This document shows positions 58,411 to 64,000 of a stretch of DNA of 64,000 nt, in pieces (the stretch's first letter is position 1; each line of letters opens with the position of its first letter). The stretch spans positions 106,946-170,945 of the forward strand of contig JBAZSJ010000004.1 of the NCBI GenBank assembly GCA_041662485.1. Reading direction: 5' to 3'. The notes beneath the pieces were generated by a model. That model saw only the letters and a list, made by a program, of their open reading frames with translations, did not search any database and was not told where the DNA came from. A program made the position numbers and the translations under genes. Source of the stretch: Rariglobus sp041662485. Lineage in GTDB: Bacteria; Verrucomicrobiota; Verrucomicrobiia; Opitutales; Opitutaceae.

Positions 58411-59427
58411 TCACTTGCCCGGGATGGCGAACTTCACCATCGGTGCGCCGGCATCGGTGCTCCCAGAAGCGGGCGGGGCGGCGCTGATGGGGGACGGGGC
58501 GGGGGCGGTGGGTCCGGTGAAAGCGGGTTCGCTGGCGGGGATGGCGGCGAAACCGCGGTCAAGGATATCGATGGCCTTGCGGTCACGGGCGATCCCATAG
58601 TCAATCCGGCCGCCGGAGCCGAAGGCGCCCATGATGACGACGATCACGCGGCGGCCGTTGCGGAGGGCGGTGGCGCTCAGGCAGTAGCCGGCGCTCCTGG
58701 TGTAGCCGGTCTTGAGGCCGTCCACGCCCTGGACCGTCCCGAGCAGCTTGTTGTGATTCTCCATGTGCTGCGGGCCTTTCGCGCGATTGAAGCCGAAGTC
58801 GCGGGTCTTGGCCGAGGAGTATTTGAGGACGTCGGTTTTGAGCAGGAGATAGCGGCAGAGGATGGCGTAGTCGCGCGGGGTCGTGAGGTCGCCGTCGGCG
58901 ATGCGACGGCTGGAGGGGGGCAGACCGTGCGGGGAGCGGAAGGCGGTGTGCGCCATGCCGAGTTCGCGGGCCTTGGCGTTCATGAGATCGACAAACGCCT
59001 CGACCGAGCCGGCGGAAAAGCGGGCCAGGGCGTGGGCTGCGTCGTTGGCCGACTGGATCATCATGGCATACATGAGGTCCTCGACCGGGAAGGTTTCGCT
59101 GGCGTCGAGAAACACCTGGGTGCCTCCCATGTCGGCATCGGAGGAGTCGATCTTGACCGGGCTGTCGAGGGTGATGGAGCCGCTCCGGAGTTTGTCGTGG
59201 AGCACGGCGAACGTCATGAGTTTCGTCATGCTGGCGGGAGGGGTGACGACGTCGGGACCGTCTTCGGCGAGCACCTTGCCGGTGGCTGCGTCGATGGCGA
59301 TGAATCCTTTCCATTCGCCGGTCTGGGCCGTCGAGGCGGCGGGCCGGGAAACTTTGGCGGTGAGCGAGGCCGGAGCGAGCGCTGCGATTGAGACGAAAGC
59401 GAGGGCGGCGAGACGGGACAATTTCAT
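58411..59427 (-). CDS. D-alanyl-D-alanine carboxypeptidase (PBP5 type)
   Basis: 338 aa exported serine peptidase of family S11 trimming the terminal D-Ala of peptidoglycan stem peptides. A signal peptide (hydrophobic residues about 6-22) is followed by the catalytic SxxK (Ser66-Met-Thr-Lys69), SxN (Ser126-Ala-Asn) and KTG (Lys239-Thr-Gly) motifs. The usual PBP5 C-terminal beta domain and amphipathic anchor are absent; instead there is a Pro/Ala-rich tail (TAPAPSPISAAPPASG), so it may be a soluble periplasmic enzyme. ATG at 59427. The stop faces the repeat-rich gap. It lies 48 bases behind prfC on the same strand and may be its operon partner. Confidence 0.92.
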   Translation of the reverse strand: MKLSRLAALAFVSIAALAPASLTAKVSRPAASTAQTGEWKGFIAIDAATGKVLAEDGPDVVTPPASMTKLMTFAVLHDKLRSGSITLDSPVKIDSSDADMGGTQVFLDASETFPVEDLMYAMMIQSANDAAHALARFSAGSVEAFVDLMNAKARELGMAHTAFRSPHGLPPSSRRIADGDLTTPRDYAILCRYLLLKTDVLKYSSAKTRDFGFNRAKGPQHMENHNKLLGTVQGVDGLKTGYTRSAGYCLSATALRNGRRVIVVIMGAFGSGGRIDYGIARDRKAIDILDRGFAAIPASEPAFTGPTAPAPSPISAAPPASGSTDAGAPMVKFAIPGK

Positions 59428-59474
59428 GCGCGGAACGAAAAATTGAAGCGATGCTGGAGACGATAACGCGAGGG

Positions 59475-61118
59475 TCAGGTTGCGGTGCGCGTTTGCTCGA
59501 GCGGAAGTTCGTGGAGCTTCAGCTCGGGGTTTTTCTCGGTGAAGTAGCGCATCGTCCAGTCGTTGGGAAAAAGGACGATGGGGTGGTCGAACTTGTCCAC
59601 GCCGAAGCTCACGCCGCTGGCGACGATGAGGGACTGAGGGTCTTTCAACGCGGGGTGCGGCTCGAGCCAGCGGAGGAGGGTCCAGGGCGTGGCTTCGAGG
59701 CGGGACTCGGCGTTGTATTCGGATTTGAGGCGGAACTGCACGACCTCGAACTGAAGGTTGCCGACGGCGGCGAGGAGCGTGGCGCCGGGAGGAGCGTTGC
59801 GCGGCATGAAGGATTGCACGACGCCCTCCTGCAAAAGTTGTTCCAGGCCGGCGCGGTATTTCTTGGAGTCGCCGGAGTTGGGATTCGAGATGTAGGTGAA
59901 CACCTCGGACGGGAAGCGCGGGATCTCGTCGTAGGCGATGGTGCGGTCCTCGGTGAGCGTGTCGCCGATGCCGAAGGAGTCGTGGCCGACAAGGCCGATG
60001 ACGTCGCCCGGCCAGGCCTCGTCGACGGTCTCGCGTTCCTGTCCGAAAAGGCGGTGCGAGGAGGAAAGGCGCACGGTGCGGCCGGTGCGCTGGTGCACGA
60101 CGTTCATGTCGCGGGTGAACTTGCCGGAGCAGACGCGGACGAAGGCGATGCGGTCGCGGTGCTTCGGATCCATGTTTGCCTGGATCTTGAAGACGAAGGC
60201 GGAGAACTTTTCGTAGGTGACGGGAATCTCGCGGGCGACGGTCGGAGCGGGCGCGCCGGGGACGGTGATGGTGACCGAACTGCGCGTGGTGGGCGGGATG
60301 GAGTTTTTGAGGAAACCTTCGAGGAGAAGCTGGACGCCGAAGTTGTTCACGGCGGAGCCGAAGAAGACGGGCGTCTGCTTGCCGACCTGCACGGCGGCGA
60401 GATCGAAGGGGGCGCTGGCGCCGTCGAGGATGTCGATCTGTTCGGAGACCTGGTCGAACGTGTAGTCGTCGAGCTTGTCGCGCACGACGGGATCGTTGAG
60501 GCCGGTGACGTTGACGGGGGCGCGGTAGGCGCCGTGGGGCGTGCGCTCGAAAAGGTGGACCTCCTTGGAGCGACGGTCGTAGACGCCCTTGAAGGTCGGG
60601 CCGTTGCCGAGCGGCCAGGTGACGGCGCAGGGAGCGAGGCCGAGGACGCGTTCCAGTTCATCGAGGAGGTCGATGGGGTTGAGCGTGGGGCGGTCGCACT
60701 TGTTCATGAACGTGAACACGGGGACGCCGCGGCGTTTGCAGACCTCGAAGAGCTTGCGGGTCTGCGGCTCGATGCCCTTGGCGGCGTCGATCACCATGAG
60801 GGCGGCGTCGACGGCGGTGAGCACGCGGTAGGTGTCCTCGGAGAAGTCCTTGTGTCCGGGGGTGTCGAGCAGGTTGACCGCGTAGCCCTGGTAGTCGAAT
60901 TGGAGGACGGTCGAGGAGATCGAGATGCCGCGCTGCTTTTCGAGTTCCATCCAGTCGGAGGTGGTGGCGCGCTGGCTCTTGCGGGCGGTGACGGTGCCGG
61001 CGAGGTGGATGGCGTTTCCGTAGAGAAGGAACTTCTCGGTGAGCGTGGTTTTGCCGGCGTCTGGGTGCGAGATGATCGCAAAGGTGCGGCGGCGGGCGAT
61101 TTCCTGGGCGGGCGTCAT
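59475..61118 (-). CDS. prfC: Peptide chain release factor 3
   Basis: 547 aa translational GTPase that recycles RF1 and RF2 after termination. G1 ISHPDAGKTT (residues about 16-25), G2 and RGISISST (residues about 69), DTPGHKDFSEDTYR as G3, NKCDRPTLNP as G4, and the RF3-specific C-terminal domain with DNDVLGAVG-like segments (VGNLQFEVVQFRLKSEYNAE) are present. The longer frame to 61295 lacks family sequence; the ATG at 61118 (MTPAQEIARRRTF) aligns with the start of RF3. Divergent from the tiny membrane ORF and the RlmI gene. Confidence 0.94.
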   Translation of the reverse strand: MTPAQEIARRRTFAIISHPDAGKTTLTEKFLLYGNAIHLAGTVTARKSQRATTSDWMELEKQRGISISSTVLQFDYQGYAVNLLDTPGHKDFSEDTYRVLTAVDAALMVIDAAKGIEPQTRKLFEVCKRRGVPVFTFMNKCDRPTLNPIDLLDELERVLGLAPCAVTWPLGNGPTFKGVYDRRSKEVHLFERTPHGAYRAPVNVTGLNDPVVRDKLDDYTFDQVSEQIDILDGASAPFDLAAVQVGKQTPVFFGSAVNNFGVQLLLEGFLKNSIPPTTRSSVTITVPGAPAPTVAREIPVTYEKFSAFVFKIQANMDPKHRDRIAFVRVCSGKFTRDMNVVHQRTGRTVRLSSSHRLFGQERETVDEAWPGDVIGLVGHDSFGIGDTLTEDRTIAYDEIPRFPSEVFTYISNPNSGDSKKYRAGLEQLLQEGVVQSFMPRNAPPGATLLAAVGNLQFEVVQFRLKSEYNAESRLEATPWTLLRWLEPHPALKDPQSLIVASGVSFGVDKFDHPIVLFPNDWTMRYFTEKNPELKLHELPLEQTRTAT

Positions 61119-61287
61119 GGCTGAACCGGCAAACCAACAGGCCGCAGGCGGAGAGGGGAAGTCTTTAATTGTCGGGGAACCGAAGCGGGCGACGGTCGCT
61201 TTTGACGTTTTTTTGGAACCGGAGATGTGGAAATCCCTAAATAAATCGGCTGCAATGCCGAAGTAGGATAGAACTTCATAAACCCCC

Positions 61288-61416
61288 ATGGTCATCGCCC
61301 TTTCCCTTTTTGCGTTCGTCTATCTGGCTGGACTGCTCACGTTGGCGGGGGCGTTGTGGCGTGCGCCCGAGGGATTTGAGGACGACGAGGGCTTTCATGC
61401 CGGTCAGGGGCGTTGA
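61288..61416 (+). CDS. 42 aa predicted single-pass membrane protein
   Basis: A short ORF, MVIALSLFAFVYLAGLLTLAG with a short acidic tail (EGFEDDEGFHAGQGR). One clear membrane helix covers residues 2-22. It is transcribed divergently from prfC and ends 56 bases before the RlmI-type gene. Similar tiny single-helix proteins are common and often act as regulators or assembly factors of larger membrane complexes; nothing here tells which. No strong ribosome site, so expression is unproven. Too short for standard gene calls, and could be missed by them. Confidence 0.45.
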   Translation: MVIALSLFAFVYLAGLLTLAGALWRAPEGFEDDEGFHAGQGR

Positions 61417-61472
61417 CGAACGAGGGTTCACTTTGGGCTTTTACTGGATGGGCGGTGCGTGATGATGACCGG

Positions 61473-62645
61473 ATGTCGTCGCCCGTCCCTTCGCTGAAAC
61501 TCAAAGCCAACGCCAAGTCTCGCGTTCTTTCCGGCCACCCTTGGGTGTTTGCCAACGAGGTGGAGGCGCTGCTTTCCGCCGTAAACGACGGCAGCGTGGT
61601 CGAGTGCCGCGATCGTGCAGGGCGCTTTCTGGGCAGCGGTATCTACAATTCCAAGTCGCAGATCATCTGGCGCCGGTTGAGCGCGCAGCGCGTGACGCTC
61701 GACGAGGCGTATATTCGCGGTGCATTGACGCGGGCGATATCCCGTCGCGATCCGACTTCTCGTCATCGCCGGTTGGTATGGTCGGAGTCGGACGACCTTC
61801 CCGGCGTCGTGGTGGATCAATTTGGCGATACGCTGGTGTTGCAGATCCAGTCGCTGGCGATGGACCAGCGCGGCGATTTGATCGTCGAGCTGCTGGCCGA
61901 GCTGCTTTCACCGACGGAGATCATCGTGCGCAACGACGCGCATATCCGGAAACTCGAGGGCTTGCCGCTCGGCGTGCATACGCGCAGCGGTCAGGCGTGG
62001 GCCCCGCGCTGGGAGAAGATCGACGGTTTCGACTACTGGCTCGACCTTCAGAGCGGACAGAAGACGGGTTTTTATCTGGACCAACGCGAGCAGCACGCGG
62101 TGCTGGCGAAGCATTGCGCGGGCAAGCGGGTGCTGGACGCGTTCTGCAACCAGGGGCCGTTCGCCCTGCATGCGGCGCGGGCGGGCGCGAAGGAAGTGCT
62201 CGGCCTCGACAGCGCGGCGGACGCGATCGACCAGGCCAAGAAGAACGCCGAGCGCAACGGCGTGAACGCAACGTTTGCGGTGGCCAACGTGTTTGACTGG
62301 TTCAACGACCCGGCGCGCCACGGCGAGCCGTTGTGGGACGTGATCGTGCTCGATCCTCCGCCTTTTGCGAAGTCGAAGAGCGCGCTGGAAGGTGCGTTGC
62401 GCGGCTACAAGGAGATCAACCTGCGCGCGATGCAGAGCCTCGTTTCGGGCGGCGTGCTGGCGACGTATACCTGCTCGCATCACATGCAGGACGCGGAGCT
62501 GCGCGGCGTGCTCGCCGATGCGGCGACCGATGCGAAGCGCAAGGTTCGCGTGGTCGAGTTTTGCCACCAGCCGGCGGACCATCCGGTGCTGGTCACGATG
62601 CCGGAGAGCGAATACTTGCGCGGGTATATCGTGCGTGTTGAGTAA
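61473..62645 (+). CDS. 23S rRNA m5C methyltransferase, RlmI type
   Basis: 390 aa. An N-terminal PUA domain (SRVLSGHPWVFANEV, GRFLGSGIYN) and an EEHEE-like linker precede a class I SAM domain: GFYLDQREQHAVL, VLDAFCNQGPFALHAARAGA, GLDSAADAIDQAK and LDPPPFAKSKSALEGALRGYKEINLRA with the DPPP motif; the catalytic Cys334 lies in ATYTCSHHM. This is the RlmI arrangement (E. coli RlmI, 396 aa, methylates C1962 of 23S rRNA). The ATG at 61473 is preferred to the upstream in-frame TTG. Likely independent of the tiny ORF. Confidence 0.9.
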   Translation: MSSPVPSLKLKANAKSRVLSGHPWVFANEVEALLSAVNDGSVVECRDRAGRFLGSGIYNSKSQIIWRRLSAQRVTLDEAYIRGALTRAISRRDPTSRHRRLVWSESDDLPGVVVDQFGDTLVLQIQSLAMDQRGDLIVELLAELLSPTEIIVRNDAHIRKLEGLPLGVHTRSGQAWAPRWEKIDGFDYWLDLQSGQKTGFYLDQREQHAVLAKHCAGKRVLDAFCNQGPFALHAARAGAKEVLGLDSAADAIDQAKKNAERNGVNATFAVANVFDWFNDPARHGEPLWDVIVLDPPPFAKSKSALEGALRGYKEINLRAMQSLVSGGVLATYTCSHHMQDAELRGVLADAATDAKRKVRVVEFCHQPADHPVLVTMPESEYLRGYIVRVE

Positions 62646-62656
62646 TCACCTTTTTT

Positions 62657-63463
62657 ATGGCCTGGAGCACTGTTCATTGGAGAAGCGACGTCCTTGGCAA
62701 GCAGACCACCATGCAGGTGCTGCTGCCCGAAACCGGCAAGGCGCCCTACGCGACGTTTTACCTGCTGCACGGTCTGAGCGACGACTCGACCATGTGGCTG
62801 CGCCGCACGCGCATCGAATGGTATGTGCGCGACCTGCCTCTCATCGTGGTGATGCCGGACGGTTACCGGGGCTTCTATACCGATAACGACCAAGGGCCGG
62901 CCTACGCGCGGCACATCGGCGAGGAATTGCCGTCGTTTGTGGAGAAGACGTTTCACGCGAAGGCCGAGCGCGGCGGACGGGCCATCGGCGGGCTTTCGAT
63001 GGGCGGGTTTGGCGCGCTGCGCGTGGGGCTGGGCTACGCGGACCGGTTTTGCTCCGTGAACAGCCACTCGGGCGCGGTGGGCTGGGGAAGCATCGAGGGC
63101 GACGCCGGCTACTGGGCGGAGGCCAAGCGGCGCGGCTGGTCCGACGATTTTTCGGCCGAGTTGAAGCGCGTGTTTGGAACATCCCCCATGGGCTCCGGGC
63201 ACGATCTGCTGACACTGGCAAAAAGCGCAAAGAAGGCGCGCAACCTGCCGAAGCTGCTGCTCGACTGCGGGGCGGACGATTTCCTGATCGAGGACAACCG
63301 GAAGTTCCAACGCGAACTCACTGGCGCCAAAATCCCACACGTTTATCGGGAGTTCCCCGGAGCGCACACGTGGGATTACTGGGATACGCATATCCAGGAC
63401 GCGCTGCAGTTTCACGCGAAGAACCTCGGTCTGCCGGGCGCGGGCAAACAGGCGCAGGCTTGA
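62657..63463 (+). CDS. Alpha/beta hydrolase, esterase D family
   Basis: 268 aa serine esterase of the CE1/esterase D group (tributyrin esterase EstA type). The nucleophile is Ser114 in GLSMGGFGAL, with acid Asp207 or Asp208 in CGADDFLIEDN, and His237 in PGAHTWDYWDTHIQ. No signal peptide, so it acts inside the cell on short acyl esters; S-formylglutathione hydrolases belong to the same fold. The gene begins 11 bases after the methyltransferase stop, which points to one transcript. A pairing with rRNA methylation is not expected from known pathways. Confidence 0.88.
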   Translation: MAWSTVHWRSDVLGKQTTMQVLLPETGKAPYATFYLLHGLSDDSTMWLRRTRIEWYVRDLPLIVVMPDGYRGFYTDNDQGPAYARHIGEELPSFVEKTFHAKAERGGRAIGGLSMGGFGALRVGLGYADRFCSVNSHSGAVGWGSIEGDAGYWAEAKRRGWSDDFSAELKRVFGTSPMGSGHDLLTLAKSAKKARNLPKLLLDCGADDFLIEDNRKFQRELTGAKIPHVYREFPGAHTWDYWDTHIQDALQFHAKNLGLPGAGKQAQA

Positions 63464-63495
63464 ATGCGCCCGAAAGCGAGTTAGCTGTTCGATCC

Positions 63496-63867
63496 ATGGC
63501 AATTCCCGGAAGCGTGCTGATTGTGGACGATGAGGCCCATGTGCGGGCGTTCATGAAACTCGTGCTGGAGAAACTGGGGATACCTACGATCTACGAGGCG
63601 GGACGCATGGATGAAGCGCGGGAAAAATTCGCCGCGCATTCGCCCGGGCTGGTTACCTTGGACGTCAATCTTCCGGGCGGAAGCGGGCTCGATCTGCTCA
63701 GGGAATTCAGGGCGGTGGATGACGACGTGCTGATCGTTATCGTCAGCACGGAGGTGCAGGCGGGCGTGGTCAACGAGGCGGCGGACGCGGGCGCCGACGG
63801 CTTCATCCGCAAGGACCTGCCGCGCGATCAGATTCTGGCGGAGTTGAAGGGGATTTTGGCGGACTAG
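63496..63867 (+). CDS. Single-domain response regulator (CheY-like)
   Basis: 123 aa receiver domain only. SVLIVDDEAHVRAFM gives the acidic pair, LVTLDVNLPGGSG gives the phosphoacceptor Asp56, and the conserved Thr/Ser region VIVSTEV with Lys101-like residues in GFIRKDL complete the domain. No output domain, so it would act by binding a partner, as CheY or Spo0F does. It follows the esterase gene after 32 bases. The family of kinases elsewhere in the window includes several hybrid kinases without a nearby partner, but a link is not shown. The start at 63496 follows the esterase stop at 63463. Confidence 0.9.
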   Translation: MAIPGSVLIVDDEAHVRAFMKLVLEKLGIPTIYEAGRMDEAREKFAAHSPGLVTLDVNLPGGSGLDLLREFRAVDDDVLIVIVSTEVQAGVVNEAADAGADGFIRKDLPRDQILAELKGILAD

Positions 63868-63911
63868 TATGACGTAACATCAAAATATCCGCATCTTTCG
63901 GCGGGATTTTA

Positions 63912-63994
63912 GGTAGGGACGGACCGCTGGGCCGTCCGCTTCAGCTCATGTAAACCGGATGACTTCGCGGCGGGCCCAGCGGTCCCGCCCTACC
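63912..63994. repeat. Intergenic paired repeat, family A (inverted orientation)
   Basis: GGTAGGGACGGACCGCTGGG at the left and the inverted CCCAGCGGTCCCGCCCTACC at the right: the same two dissimilar arms as at 14508, but in reverse order. It is the last feature before the window end. Confidence 0.85.
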
Positions 63995-64000
63995 AACGAT

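Noticed and set aside
59388..61124. 578 aa plus-strand frame opposite prfC
   Set aside because: Antisense shadow of the RF3 gene, which has all GTPase motifs.

Overview
This is a GC-rich, gene-dense chromosomal window from a free-living bacterium, most likely a member of the Verrucomicrobiota near Opitutaceae. The reasons are the very long GreA fused to a large N-terminal region, PEP-CTERM proteins with an exosortase, several large hybrid histidine kinases, an ArsR-methyltransferase fusion, and many dispersed palindromic intergenic repeats. The lineage is an inference from family content, not a sequence match. I saw no rRNA, tRNA, CRISPR array, phage or insertion-sequence transposase.

Layout. 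1-8.0 kb: a membrane-anchored protein cut by the window edge, a lipoprotein, a tight proS-clpS-unknown-membrane protein cluster, then an antitoxin-toxin pair that overlaps a family B DNA polymerase gene. 8.0-14.4 kb: kup potassium transporter, menB (menaquinone synthesis), a membrane protein, a YdcF/DUF218 protein, a GatB/YqeY-domain protein, a lipoprotein and the CvfB-type S1 protein. 14.5-19.6 kb: two hybrid histidine kinases in an overlapping operon, with the remnant of a response-regulator gene downstream. 20-27.4 kb: mnmA carrying repeat DNA inside its reading frame, a GH13 alpha-glucan debranching enzyme, and the glycolytic run gap-pgk-tpiA ending in a strong terminator. 27.4-36.4 kb: the most unusual region, a protein-sorting locus with an exosortase fused to an EpsI-like domain, two paralogous membrane-anchored TPR-like proteins, and two PEP-CTERM proteins; an ArsR-methyltransferase gene lies between the two halves. 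36.4-48.7 kb: a clan A glycoside hydrolase, a LysE-type exporter and a stray 3' fragment of a related gene, giant GreA, MsrB, RsmB, a retropepsin-like protease lipoprotein with a PDZ domain, an MFS transporter and a CHASE-PAS hybrid kinase. 48.7-57.7 kb: glyA, a low-molecular-weight phosphatase, an unrecognised gene, a LOG-domain protein-purD-secreted protein operon, an exported FKBP isomerase and a GT4 glycosyltransferase. 57.7-64 kb: a repeat-rich gap, a D,D-carboxypeptidase, prfC, a tiny membrane ORF, RlmI-type methyltransferase, an esterase and a CheY-like regulator.

How parts may work together. The central locus looks like a complete small protein-sorting system: substrates with a PEP-CTERM tail, the cysteine transpeptidase-like exosortase that would process them, and a dedicated TPR-like membrane partner beside each substrate. 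A near-identical palindrome lies just upstream of the start codon of both substrates, suggesting shared control. gap, pgk and tpiA form a lower-glycolysis block next to an alpha-glucan debranching enzyme, consistent with polysaccharide use.

A second theme is genome-wide repeat activity. At least six families of paired inverted repeats fill the intergenic spaces; one is embedded in a 142-bp element found twice with 140 of 142 bases identical by eye, ends in imperfect terminal inverted repeats and is bounded by TA, and a related repeat has entered the mnmA coding sequence without breaking its frame. No transposase for these elements is in the window.
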